Positions 32,826 to 40,981 of a stretch of DNA of 43,255 nt are shown here, piece after piece. The notes under the pieces are model-generated. The model ran no database searches. It saw only the letters and a list, made by a program, of their open reading frames with translations, and had not been told where the DNA came from. The DNA lies in assembly GCA_016792685.1 (NCBI GenBank), contig JAEULQ010000087.1, positions 1 through 43,255 of the forward strand, in the 5' to 3' direction. The first letter of the stretch is position 1, and every line of letters begins with the position of its first letter. This DNA is from Tabrizicola sp. (GTDB taxonomy: Bacteria; Pseudomonadota; Alphaproteobacteria; Rhodobacterales; Rhodobacteraceae). The translations under genes were made by a program, and so were the position numbers.

Positions 32826-33829
32826 CACTTGGCCCCCTTCTTCGGGCTGTAGGACAGCGCCATCTTGCGGAAGGTGTTGTTCATCAGGACAGCGCCGAGA
32901 AGCAGGACGCCGATGATGAGGGACGACCAGTTCCGGTCGAAGTCGGTGTAGTAGATGCCCTGCGTCACGATGGCGAAGGTGATCGTGCCGAAGAAGATGC
33001 CGACCACCGACCCGAAGCCCCCGGTCAGCAGGACGCCCCCAACCACGACCGAGATGATGGCGTTGAAGATGAAGCTTTGCCCGCCCGCCACTTGCGCCGA
33101 GTTGTAGAGGATCGCCTGGCACATGCCGACGAAGGCGGCCGAGGTGGCGGAGAGGACGAAGAGGATCACGGTCAGCCGGTCAGTCGGGATGCCGGCATTG
33201 CGGGCGCTGGTCTTGTCACCACCCATCGCGAAGATCCAGTTCCCGAAGGGCGAGACATGGACGAAGAAGATGTAAAGCGCGGTCAGGGCCAGCCACCAGA
33301 TCACCATGACTTGAAGCTGGCCACCCAGCAGGAAGTCTCCGAACAGCACCTTGGCCGGGCCCTCGACGGTCAGCGCGACCGAGGTGGACTTGGTGATGAG
33401 GACAGTCAGGCCAAGGACGATACCTTGCACGGCAAAGAGGCTGCCAAGGGTCACGATGAGCGAGGGCACGGCGGTCTTGATGACGAGGATTCCGTTCACC
33501 AGCCCGACGATCACGCCGAAGGACAGGGCCACGGCGACACCAAGCCAGATCGACATGCCATAGTGGCCGGTTACGACGGCCACGGTCATCGCCCCGAACG
33601 GAACCATCGCCCCGACCGATATGTCCAGTTCCCCGGCGATCATCAGAAGTCCCAGCGGGATGGCGATGACGCCCAGGTTTGCGGCGACGTTCAGCCAGCT
33701 GGCCATGCCCGCGGGTTTCAGGAACGTGAGCCCGCCGAAGATGGCGAAGAAGATCAGGACGGCGATCAGGCCAAGCGCGGCCCCCGCCTCTGGGCGGCGC
33801 AGAAGCCCGCCGATGGTGATGCTGGACAT
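32825..33829 (-). CDS. Sugar ABC transporter permease
   Basis: The 334 aa inner-membrane protein of the ribose/fructose permease family has the GELDISVGAMVPFGAM motif, the loop GGDKTSARNAGIPTDR and the GGVLLTGGFGSVVG block. It is the only permease in this operon, so it presumably dimerises. It is separated from the binding-protein gene by a 62-bp gap with a hairpin and overlaps the ATPase gene by one base. Confidence 0.92.
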   Translation of the reverse strand: MSSITIGGLLRRPEAGAALGLIAVLIFFAIFGGLTFLKPAGMASWLNVAANLGVIAIPLGLLMIAGELDISVGAMVPFGAMTVAVVTGHYGMSIWLGVAVALSFGVIVGLVNGILVIKTAVPSLIVTLGSLFAVQGIVLGLTVLITKSTSVALTVEGPAKVLFGDFLLGGQLQVMVIWWLALTALYIFFVHVSPFGNWIFAMGGDKTSARNAGIPTDRLTVILFVLSATSAAFVGMCQAILYNSAQVAGGQSFIFNAIISVVVGGVLLTGGFGSVVGIFFGTITFAIVTQGIYYTDFDRNWSSLIIGVLLLGAVLMNNTFRKMALSYSPKKGAK

Positions 33830-33859
33830 GGGTCGTCCCCGGGACTGGAAGGGAAAGGT

Positions 33860-33883
33860 GGGACCGGCGGCAAGGCCGGTCCC
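33860..33883 (-). terminator. Intra-operon hairpin after the binding-protein gene
   Basis: GGGACCGGC (33860-33868) pairs perfectly with GCCGGTCCC (33875-33883). It lies between the binding-protein stop and the permease start without a T-run, in the same relative place as the hairpin after rhaS. Confidence 0.55.
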
Positions 33884-33891
33884 GGAGGGTC

Positions 33892-34863
33892 TTAGCGCGC
33901 GCCGAGGGACACGCCGGCCAGCGTCGCCTCGATGTTCGACGCGTCGACGATGCCCGGGCCGGTCAGGACCGGGAAGACCGGCAGGTCGGTACCGAAGTCG
34001 ATGTGCGCGGCCAAGAGGCTGACGGCCAGGTAGGATTGCAGGTAGGGCTGCTGGTCGATGGCGAAGGCCTGAGTGCCCGCCTTGATCCGGTCGAGACCGG
34101 CCTGGTTCATGTCGAACGAGCCAAGCTTGGTGGCGCCGGTCTTGCCCGCCTGTTCCACCGCAATCGCGGCGCTGTCGGCATCGCCCGCGCTGATGGTGAT
34201 CACACCGTCGATGGTCTCGTCTTTGATCAGTTCGGCCTTGATCGCCTCGGCCACGGCAGTCGCGTCGCCGAACGAGGTCGACGGCAGCGGCAGTTGCGCA
34301 CCCTTGCCGCCCTTGGCGGTGATGCCGTCGATCACGCCCTTGCAGCGCGCCTCGATGTTCGCCGTACCCGGCAGGGTGTTGATGCAGAGGACGTTCTTCT
34401 GCCCGCCATCGCCGAAGTATTCGCCACCGGCAACACCGGCCACATATTCATCGGACCCGACATAGTTGATCGCGCCCAGTTCCTTGGCCTTGTCCGCGCC
34501 GCCCGCGTTCATCAGGATGACCTTGATGCCCGCCGCCATCGCGTCCTTGATCGCCGGGTCTTCGGCTTCCGGAACCCAGTTCGGGATCACCAGGCCGTCG
34601 ACTTCCATCGAAATCGCGGTGCGGATCAGCTGCACCACGTCGGGGGCGAAGTTGTCGTAGTTGACGAGGCGCAGGTAGGTCACTTCGCCGCCGTTGGCCA
34701 CGATCGCCGGGGTGGCGTCATCGATGCCCTTCTTGATGATGTTCCAGAAGGCGTCGTCGTTCGATCCGCCGATCACCGCGATCTTTGCAGCCATCGCGGC
34801 TGATCCGGCCGAAACCAGTGCCGTCGTCGCAAGGACTTTGGCGATAGTCTTCATGAAGCTCAT
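33892..34863 (-). CDS. Sugar ABC transporter periplasmic binding protein
   Basis: The 323 aa protein has a signal peptide (KVLATTALVSAGSAAMAA, about residues 9-26) and the type I periplasmic binding fold (AVIGGSNDDAFWNIIKKG; DGLVIPNWVPE; TISAGDADSAAIA; FAIDQQPYLQSYLAV). It falls in the ribose/inositol group (Peripla_BP_4). A very good ribosome site (AGGGAGGAA) precedes the ATG at 34863. The ligand is unknown; the linked IolG-like and Hyi-like enzymes suggest a cyclitol or its derivative. Confidence 0.92.
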   Translation of the reverse strand: MSFMKTIAKVLATTALVSAGSAAMAAKIAVIGGSNDDAFWNIIKKGIDDATPAIVANGGEVTYLRLVNYDNFAPDVVQLIRTAISMEVDGLVIPNWVPEAEDPAIKDAMAAGIKVILMNAGGADKAKELGAINYVGSDEYVAGVAGGEYFGDGGQKNVLCINTLPGTANIEARCKGVIDGITAKGGKGAQLPLPSTSFGDATAVAEAIKAELIKDETIDGVITISAGDADSAAIAVEQAGKTGATKLGSFDMNQAGLDRIKAGTQAFAIDQQPYLQSYLAVSLLAAHIDFGTDLPVFPVLTGPGIVDASNIEATLAGVSLGAR

Positions 34864-34969
34864 TGGTCTTTTCCTCCCTTGGTCCGCCCCTCTCGGCGGG
34901 TTGTTGATGCCTTCTGGTCGTCACCACCTGGCCAGCCTCCTCGACCGGCCGGTGGAATGCGCGTGGGGG

Positions 34970-35986
34970 TCAGGGGCGGGCCGCTTTCGCGTTCATCCGC
35001 TCTTTCTTCTTCTGGAAGCGGGCGTTCATCCGCGCCTCGCCTTCCTTGGAGCCGTCGTGCCAGTAGCCGAACCACTTATCCAAGGGGATCAGCCCGTCGC
35101 CGCCGTAGTTCACCTCGAAGTACTTGTGGTGCAGGTAATGGGCGTAGGCGTGGCTTTTCAGCGGGGTGTTTTCGGTCAGCTCCAGCTTGTCGAACCCGAT
35201 ATGCCCATTCACCGCCCCAAAGCCCGCAAGGTGCAGCTGGAACATGGCCAGCAGCGGGTTCGACGGGATGATCAGGTGCCAGAAAGCGACCGCGTGATAC
35301 AGGAACCCCTCAACCGGATGCATCGAGAGCGACGACCAGGGGCTGGGGTTGACCGAGTTGTGGTGCACCGAATGCACCCACTTGTAGAGAAGGGGCGTGT
35401 GGATCAGCCGGTGGATCGCGAAGAAGTGGACTTCGTGGATCGCGGGGCTGAGGAGCGCAAGCGCGACCAACCAGGGCCAGTGCGTCGTCCAGGGCAGCCA
35501 GGTTGCCCAGCTATTTGCGAAGGCCCAGAGGAACAGCACCTCGACGAGCGTCCAGAGCGGGATCGAAATGAAGAAGGACCGCAGAAAGTTGTCGAGGTTC
35601 TGGCTCTTGAACCAGAAGACGTCCGAGGGCTGCTCGGCCGGGAACTTGCCGTTGTACTTGAAGCGGGTGCCCTGCTTCTTCTTGACATACCAGAAAAGCT
35701 CGACCGAGCCGTAGAACACGAAGATCGCCGCCGCATTCACGGCGTAAAGCCACAGCGCCCAACCCCAAGACAGGGTTTTCATCGTCTCGACATCCGGCAC
35801 GACGTAGAACCACCAGATCAAAGCGGTCGCCATGTGGAAGGCATTCCAGGGCCAGAGATATTCCGGAATCCAGCCAAGAACCTTGCTCAGCCTGAACGGA
35901 CGGCGCCAGAAGGGCGGCAGCTCCAGAGCGGCATTCGGCGCCCAGTCGCCGCGCTTGTTCCGGGTGCCAAACTGCAGATCGTCCAT
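34970..35986 (-). CDS. Membrane fatty-acid-hydroxylase/sterol-desaturase superfamily oxygenase
   Basis: The 338 aa protein has several hydrophobic spans and three histidine clusters: HFFAIHRLIH (His187, 192, 196), HSVHH (205, 208, 209) and HYLHH (283, 286, 287). These are the di-iron ligands of the superfamily, so it should be an O2-dependent hydroxylase or desaturase at the inner membrane. It lies 106 bp upstream of the binding-protein gene on the same strand and divergent from the LacI regulator. With the Rieske ferredoxin it could form an oxygenase system analogous in logic to MocD/MocE. An action on membrane lipid is the main alternative. The gap leaves it open whether it shares the operon promoter. 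Confidence 0.85.
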   Translation of the reverse strand: MDDLQFGTRNKRGDWAPNAALELPPFWRRPFRLSKVLGWIPEYLWPWNAFHMATALIWWFYVVPDVETMKTLSWGWALWLYAVNAAAIFVFYGSVELFWYVKKKQGTRFKYNGKFPAEQPSDVFWFKSQNLDNFLRSFFISIPLWTLVEVLFLWAFANSWATWLPWTTHWPWLVALALLSPAIHEVHFFAIHRLIHTPLLYKWVHSVHHNSVNPSPWSSLSMHPVEGFLYHAVAFWHLIIPSNPLLAMFQLHLAGFGAVNGHIGFDKLELTENTPLKSHAYAHYLHHKYFEVNYGGDGLIPLDKWFGYWHDGSKEGEARMNARFQKKKERMNAKAARP

Positions 35987-36214
35987 CCTAGCCCATCCTC
36001 TTTTTCCCGGCAGGGAACGGATGGCACAAGATCATCAGCCCGCGGGACACATCCCTCGGTCACCAGGCGCCAAGCCCATGATCAAGCTGCCGAAACCTTT
36101 CTGCCGTCGACGAGGGGACTCACGGACCCTCTCGGTCGTCGTGCCGCGAAATAAGCGCCTTGACCGAAATCAAATCAACCCGCATTGATAGCGGAAACAG
36201 TAATTCGTTTCATC

Positions 36215-36242
36215 CGTATCATCGAGCTTCTTTGGTGATACG
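36215..36242. promoter_or_regulatory. Inverted repeat upstream of the LacI regulator
   Basis: CGTATCA (36215-36221) and TGATACG (36236-36242) are perfectly complementary with a 14-base spacer, ending 18 bp before the regulator ATG. A second short dyad, GAAAC-N8-GTTTC, lies nearby at about 36194-36211. Either could be the operator for autoregulation and for control of the oxygenase operon. Confidence 0.4.
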
Positions 36243-36260
36243 AAAGATATCAGGAACACC

Positions 36261-37283
36261 ATGCGCCGTCCGACGATTCCAGACCTCGCCGAAGCAGCCG
36301 GTGTCTCGGTTGCAACCGTGAACCGGGTGCTCTCTGGTGCGGCCAACGTACGATTGGCCACGCGGGAGAGGGTCAAGCAAGCGGCTGAGGATATTGGCTT
36401 TTATGGTGTGGGCAGTATCCAGGCGCGGGTCGCCGCCGCGCGTCCGCGGCTGCGTTTTGGCGTCTTGCTGTTGCAGCCACATCGGCCCTTCTACCAGAAT
36501 GTCGCCCGCGCTCTGGAAGAGGCAGCCTCTTCGACCACCGAAGCCGATGTCGACCTGCGGATCGAGTTCCTTGAAGATCTGTCGCCACAGAACATTGCGG
36601 CCCGCGCGCTGGATCTGGCGACCAGCTGCAACGCGATTTGCCTGACTGCTGCCGTGCATCCGATCGTGACCGAAGCGTTGGAGCAGATCCAGACCAGGGG
36701 CATTCCGGTCTTTGCGCTGATCTCGCAGATCTCGGTCACGGGCCAGATGTCCTATATCGGGCTCGACAACTGGAAGGTTGGGCGCACGTCTGCATGGGCC
36801 TTCGCGAACATCTGCAAGGCGCCGGGAAAGATCGGCATCCTGATGGGCAATCCGCGCTACCGGAACCAGGAGATGAACGAGACAGGTTTCCGGTCGTTCT
36901 TCCGCGAATTTGCGCCAGAGTTCGTTCTGCTGGAACCGGCGTCAACCTTCGAATCTGCGGCGGTCGCGCAGGACCTGACCGAGAAGCTTTTGGCCGATCA
37001 TCCGGACCTTGTCGGGCTTTACATCTCGGGAGGCGGCATCAGTGGCGCGCTTGCTGCTTTGCGGTCTGGTGCGAGGCCAGGTTCGCTGGTTGTTGTCGGG
37101 TACGACCTCACCGATGTGACCCGCGCGGCTCTGCTGGACGGGACAATGACGCTGGTGATTTCGCATCCCCTTGGGCGTCTGGCCCGCGATGCCATTGACG
37201 GCATGATCCGCGCCTGCGCCCATCCCGGAACCAATCAGACGAGCATTGCGCCGTTCGAGCTTTACACGCGCGAGAATATTTGA
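36261..37283 (+). CDS. LacI-family transcriptional regulator
   Basis: The 340 aa protein has the N-terminal LacI HTH (IPDLAEAAGVSVATVNRVLS, residues 5-25) with the hinge helix region and a periplasmic-binding-like sensor domain (FGVLLLQPHRPFYQNVARAL; YIGLDNWKVGRTSAWAF; GLYISGGGISGALAA; VGYDLTDVTRAALLDGTM). It is divergent from the oxygenase gene with 274 bp between them, so it very likely controls the 29.1-36.0 kb operon in response to its sugar or cyclitol. Confidence 0.92.
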   Translation: MRRPTIPDLAEAAGVSVATVNRVLSGAANVRLATRERVKQAAEDIGFYGVGSIQARVAAARPRLRFGVLLLQPHRPFYQNVARALEEAASSTTEADVDLRIEFLEDLSPQNIAARALDLATSCNAICLTAAVHPIVTEALEQIQTRGIPVFALISQISVTGQMSYIGLDNWKVGRTSAWAFANICKAPGKIGILMGNPRYRNQEMNETGFRSFFREFAPEFVLLEPASTFESAAVAQDLTEKLLADHPDLVGLYISGGGISGALAALRSGARPGSLVVVGYDLTDVTRAALLDGTMTLVISHPLGRLARDAIDGMIRACAHPGTNQTSIAPFELYTRENI

Positions 37284-37331
37284 CGCCGAGGTCTCTGGCT
37301 GCGCATTGGCCGAGGGCCTCGGTCGATTTCT

Positions 37332-37359
37332 GGCAGCGGCGGATGCCTAGGGCGCTGCC
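37332..37359. terminator. Hairpin between convergent genes
   Basis: GGCAGCG (37332-37338) pairs with CGCTGCC (37353-37359) in the 100-bp gap between the LacI stop and the flavin oxidase stop. A second complementary pair (GGCCGAG/CCTCGG) lies just to the left. No clear T-run. Confidence 0.4.
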
Positions 37360-37383
37360 GGTCCCGCAAGAAAGAGTCGACTA

Positions 37384-38748
37384 TCAGGACGGCACGATGT
37401 TCTGGTTGAGGTGGAAGATATTCTGCGGGTCATAGCGGCGCTTGACCTCTTGCAGGCGGGCATAGGTGCCGGGCCCGAAAGCATCGCGGACAAGAGTGTC
37501 GCCCTCTCCCAACCCGGGGAAGTTGAGGTAGAGCCGCCCGGTCGAATGGCGCTGCATTTCGTCCCATTGTCCCCGCACCCAGTCGATGTTTGCCGCATCG
37601 TCGTCTGGCGAGGACCAGATCGCGTCGAGACTGAGCATCCAGCGCATCGAACGGTCTCCGAAGGCAGTGGCCTCGGGCGCCACCCGCGAAACCGCACCGC
37701 CGAGGTACCAGATCGAGGAATAGGTCATTTCTGACGGGCGGCGCGACAAGCCTGAAAGAATGTCATGGATGACATCCTCGTCCAGTCCCTTGAGATAGGT
37801 GGATTTCCAGTAGCAGCGGTCGCGACCCTTGGGAAAGATCCCGTCGAACAAGGTCTGGATCACCCGGTAGGGCATCCTGCCGCTGAAGTCGATCAGTGGT
37901 TCGGCCAGTTGCCGCAGGGGCATCGTCAGGCGCTCACCTTCCTCGGCCGGGCCATCATGTACGGTGGCAAGCGCCACGACGCGTCGGCCCCAGATCTCTT
38001 GCGGGTAGGCGGGATCGGCGGGAATGGTCGAGAATTCGGCAAGACCGGACAGGCTGTCGGGTGCCGCCGCCATGAAGCCGCGCCAGCGCGGCAGGATGTC
38101 GGCTGCGATCTCTTCGGGATAGGCGGGGGCACAGAACATCATCTCCGGTTCGATCGGATGCAATGCGAAGTCCATCGCTGTGACCACACCGAAGTTCCCG
38201 CCGCCGCCGCGCAGACCCCAGAGCAGATCGGGGTTCTGGGTCTCGGACGCATGCACAAGCTCGCCCGTGGCCAAGACCACATCGGCTGCCAGGAGGTTGT
38301 CACAGGAAAGGCCATGTGTGCCACGAAGCCAGCCAACGCCGCCCGACAGAGTAAGCCCCGCAACCCCGGTGGCCGAGATCAGCCCGCCCGGCGTCGCGCG
38401 ACCGAATGGGGTTGCCGCCGCATCCAGATCAGCCCAGGTGGCCCCGCCGCCCACGGTCGCCCGATCCAGCGACGGATGAACGCGCACACTGTTCATCAGC
38501 GACAGGTCGATCATCAGCCCACCGTCGCAAACGGCGTAGCCAGCTACATTGTGCCCGCCCGACCGGACGGCGATTGCCAGCCCCGCCGCGCGGGCGTGCA
38601 AGACTGCCGCCCTGACATCTGCGGCGCTCCGGCACCGCACGATAATGGCCGGTCTCCGGTCGATCATGCCGTTCCAGATCACCCGGACGGCATCGTAGTC
38701 CGCATCCCCCGGTCGCAACACGAGTCCGCTGATATCATCTAGAGACAT
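37384..38748 (-). CDS. FAD-linked oxidase of the berberine-bridge (BBE-like) type
   Basis: The 454 aa product starts at the ATG at 38748, with AGAGGA about 8 bases upstream. It has an FAD_binding_4 domain (PAIIVRCRSAADVRAAV; RSGGHNVAGYAV, where His66 is the usual covalent flavin attachment site; LRGGGGNFGVVTAMDF) and the C-terminal BBE motif (YDPQNIFHLNQNI). It would oxidise a sugar, alcohol or phenolic compound with O2. No signal peptide is visible. It is divergent from the AraC-type regulator, with a 37-bp candidate operator between them. Confidence 0.88.
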   Translation of the reverse strand: MSLDDISGLVLRPGDADYDAVRVIWNGMIDRRPAIIVRCRSAADVRAAVLHARAAGLAIAVRSGGHNVAGYAVCDGGLMIDLSLMNSVRVHPSLDRATVGGGATWADLDAAATPFGRATPGGLISATGVAGLTLSGGVGWLRGTHGLSCDNLLAADVVLATGELVHASETQNPDLLWGLRGGGGNFGVVTAMDFALHPIEPEMMFCAPAYPEEIAADILPRWRGFMAAAPDSLSGLAEFSTIPADPAYPQEIWGRRVVALATVHDGPAEEGERLTMPLRQLAEPLIDFSGRMPYRVIQTLFDGIFPKGRDRCYWKSTYLKGLDEDVIHDILSGLSRRPSEMTYSSIWYLGGAVSRVAPEATAFGDRSMRWMLSLDAIWSSPDDDAANIDWVRGQWDEMQRHSTGRLYLNFPGLGEGDTLVRDAFGPGTYARLQEVKRRYDPQNIFHLNQNIVPS

Positions 38749-38798
38749 GGCGTGATCCTCTTTCTGTTGTGACAAAGCTAGACCGAGGGGGCTGCCAC

Positions 38799-38835
38799 CG
38801 CTAAAGTCGAAATTGCTGATAACCGTTCATTTCGG
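38799..38835. promoter_or_regulatory. 37-bp element, copy A
   Basis: The element begins CGCTAAAGTCGAAA and ends TCATTTCGG with 14 bases between the two blocks. The same two blocks with the same spacing occur at 40945-40981. GTCGAAA and TTTCGGC give it imperfect dyad symmetry. It lies 50 bp upstream of the BBE-type oxidase and just before the AraC-type gene, its likely regulator. Confidence 0.65.
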
Positions 38836-38854
38836 CCAAAGCGGGGTGAAACCG

Positions 38855-39889
38855 GTGCCCGGACTTGACGGTCGCATCAAAGTAGCGCTGCTGGCGATGC
38901 CGGAGGTGACGGCCTCCGCCCTGTTCGGTATGTTCGATCTCTTCTCGGCACCCGGACGCGACTGGCCCTTCATCCTGTTCGGAGAGCCCGGACTTCAACG
39001 GATGGAGCCCTTCATCGTCGCCCGCGGGAAGTCCGAGTTCATGGCCGCCAACGGCATCGTCGTGCACCCGGATTATGCCCTGTCCGATTGCCCGACGCCC
39101 GATATCGTGTGCATTCCGGATTTCTTCGTGAATCCGGGCGAGGCGGTCACCGGTCTTTATGATCCGGAAGCCGACTGGCTGCGCCAGATGCACGATAAGG
39201 GAAGTGTTCTGTGCAGTGCCTGTTCCGGCGCTGTCTTGCTTGGCGAGGCCGGGTATCTCGACGGTGCCGATGCGACGATCCATTGGGGTTATGTACGGAC
39301 GCTTCTGAACAATTATCCCAAGGTGCGGGTCAATCTGGACCGCTCGCTGGTGATGTCGGGCGAGGCGCAGCGGATTGTCATGGCCGGGGGAGGGACCAGT
39401 TGGCAGGACCTGGCGCTCTGGCTCATTGCGCGGTTTGTCAGCGCCGAAGAGGCGATGCGCGTGGCGCGGATCTACATGCTGCAATGGCATGATCTGGGCC
39501 AGACACCTTTTGCCTCGCTTCTGGGTCGCTCGCAGGCGGATGATGCCAGCATTCGCGAGTGTCAGGACTGGCTGGCCGAGAATTACAATACGGCGTCACC
39601 TGTTGCCGAGATGATTTCGCGATCCGGGCTTGCCGAACGCACCTTCGCCCGGCGATTTGCGCGGGCCACGGGATTGAGCCCGCTGGATTACGTGCACGCC
39701 TTGCGGCTGGAAGAAGCCAAGCAGATGCTGGAAACGGGACCGCAGTCCGTCGAGGCCATCGCCGAGGAAATCGGCTACGAGGACAGCAGCTTTTTCAGCC
39801 GTCTGTTCCGCCGCAAGGTCGGTCTGACCCCGGCCCAGTACCGGCGCCGCTTTGCCGGTTTGCGCCGGGCCATCGGCACGCAGGACTGA
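38855..39889 (+). CDS. GlxA-like AraC-family regulator (DJ-1/PfpI + HTH)
   Basis: About 344 aa. The frame is open from a TTG at 38813, but that start would place the 37-bp element inside the gene, so I prefer a GTG at 38855 (or 38846) after the GGGGTG site. The N-terminal half is a DJ-1/PfpI-like domain (VALLAMPEVTASALFGMFDLF; VLCSACSGAVLLGEAGYLDG with the nucleophile-position Cys; YPKVRVN). The C-terminal half is an AraC HTH (VAEMISRSGLAERTFARRF, then EAIAEEIGYEDSSFFSRLF-RRKVGLTP). It probably controls the divergent oxidase and, through the second element copy, the secreted-protein/cytochrome operon. The effector is unknown. Confidence 0.9.
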   Translation: MPGLDGRIKVALLAMPEVTASALFGMFDLFSAPGRDWPFILFGEPGLQRMEPFIVARGKSEFMAANGIVVHPDYALSDCPTPDIVCIPDFFVNPGEAVTGLYDPEADWLRQMHDKGSVLCSACSGAVLLGEAGYLDGADATIHWGYVRTLLNNYPKVRVNLDRSLVMSGEAQRIVMAGGGTSWQDLALWLIARFVSAEEAMRVARIYMLQWHDLGQTPFASLLGRSQADDASIRECQDWLAENYNTASPVAEMISRSGLAERTFARRFARATGLSPLDYVHALRLEEAKQMLETGPQSVEAIAEEIGYEDSSFFSRLFRRKVGLTPAQYRRRFAGLRRAIGTQD

Positions 39890-39950
39890 GCCCGGTATCC
39901 GACCGGTTTGCAAGGCAATCCGGCCGGATCGGAAAAGTCGCCGCCGCGGA

Positions 39951-40358
39951 CTATTCTGCTGTCGCCGTGGCGAGATAGGCGATGAGGTCTTCGGCCTCAC
40001 CAGGGCGTTTCAGACCGTTGAAGTTCATCTTTGTTTGCGGGACGAACCCGCGCGGATTGGGCAGAAACTGCGCCAGGGATTCCGCATCCCAGACGATTCC
40101 AGCGGTTGCCATCGCTTGGGAATAGGGAAAACCGGGCCAACTGCCCGAAGTTCGGCCAAAAAGACCGGTCAAGGGCGGGCCGATCTTCACCTGGTCCCCC
40201 TGCGTCGCATGGCATTCGCTGCATCGGTTCAGGAACACACCCTCACCTTTCGCAGGATCACCTTCCGCCAGGCCGGGACGCGGCAGCAGGCAGAGGGTCA
40301 CCAGCACGGCGATCCGGACTCGTCCGGGGCCCGGGACGGACTCCGGGGCTCTAGCCAT
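39951..40358 (-). CDS. Periplasmic c-type cytochrome (class I)
   Basis: The 135 aa product has a signal peptide (VRIAVLVTLCLLPRPGLAEG), the haem motif CSECH at 46-50 and a distal Met111 in TKMNF, the layout of small soluble class I cytochromes. It starts 8 bp inside the preceding gene (ATG at 40358 before that gene's TAG at 40351), so translation is coupled. It would carry electrons in the periplasm, perhaps from an oxidase or dehydrogenase that uses the secreted partner. The partner redox enzyme is not in the same operon. Confidence 0.9.
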   Translation of the reverse strand: MARAPESVPGPGRVRIAVLVTLCLLPRPGLAEGDPAKGEGVFLNRCSECHATQGDQVKIGPPLTGLFGRTSGSWPGFPYSQAMATAGIVWDAESLAQFLPNPRGFVPQTKMNFNGLKRPGEAEDLIAYLATATAE

Positions 40359-40851
40359 GGGTCAGGGTGCCTTCGTAGAAGTAGTGCGGCGCGCCTTCTC
40401 CGGCCATCACATCATGGAAACGGATCACCCCGACAAGGCCGACACCCGAGACATAGTGAAGGCAACCTCCGGTGATTTCCTGCTCGGCCGCTGGTTCAGG
40501 GCAGGAGCCACTGGGGAAGAGGCCCGTGAAGGTATAGACCGTATTGAAGCTGACAGCCTCGCCATCAAGCTTGCCTTCGAATTCTTCCCTGCCAAGTTCG
40601 GTGTAGAGTGCAAAGCCGTTCTTCTCCTGACAGTTGAACTGGCTGATGAAGGTCGCCCAGCAGCCCGTGAGGCTTCCGGTCAGCTTGATGGAATAGTCCG
40701 CCTTCTTGGCGGCACCGCAGTCCGAAGGTGTGCTGTCGCCCGAAACGCTGGTCGTCGCGTCGGCTGAAAAGCTTGGCCCTGCGGCCGTCAGGGCAAGGGA
40801 TCCGGTCAGAGCGACAAGTGTGCGAAAAGCATTCGAGGTTCTGCTAGTCAT
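40351..40851 (-). CDS. Secreted Cys-rich protein, unknown function
   Basis: The 166 aa protein starts at the ATG at 40851, preceded by AAGGAGATC. The signal peptide runs to about residue 30 (SFSA/DATT). The mature part has five Cys (45, 64, 74, 117, 130), suggesting disulfides in the periplasm, and beta-type segments such as YSIKLTGSLTGCWATFI and FNTVYTFTGLFPSG; the C-terminus reads GVIRFHDVM...YFYEGTLTHG. I do not recognise a family. It overlaps the cytochrome gene and has a copy of the 37-bp element about 95 bp upstream, which links it to the AraC-type regulator. Confidence 0.8.
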   Translation of the reverse strand: MTSRTSNAFRTLVALTGSLALTAAGPSFSADATTSVSGDSTPSDCGAAKKADYSIKLTGSLTGCWATFISQFNCQEKNGFALYTELGREEFEGKLDGEAVSFNTVYTFTGLFPSGSCPEPAAEQEITGGCLHYVSGVGLVGVIRFHDVMAGEGAPHYFYEGTLTHG

Positions 40852-40944
40852 GCGCGATCTCCTTGAAAACATACTGCTTTGTCAAGCCGGTTACATCCGG
40901 GTGACATGATCCGGACCCAAAGCGTACTTGCGTCAGGCGCGCGT

Positions 40945-40981
40945 CGCTAAAGTCGAAAATGACAGGAAAGGGTCATTTCGG
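40945..40981. promoter_or_regulatory. 37-bp element, copy B
   Basis: CGCTAAAGTCGAAA and TCATTTCGG are separated by the same 14 bases in length as in copy A. Here the dyad is better: GTCGAAAATGAC against GGTCATTTCGG. The orientation relative to the downstream minus-strand gene is the same as for copy A and the BBE-type oxidase. Confidence 0.65.

Noticed and set aside
38813-38854. TTG start at 38813 for the AraC-type gene
   Set aside because: It has no ribosome site and would put most of the 37-bp element inside the coding sequence.
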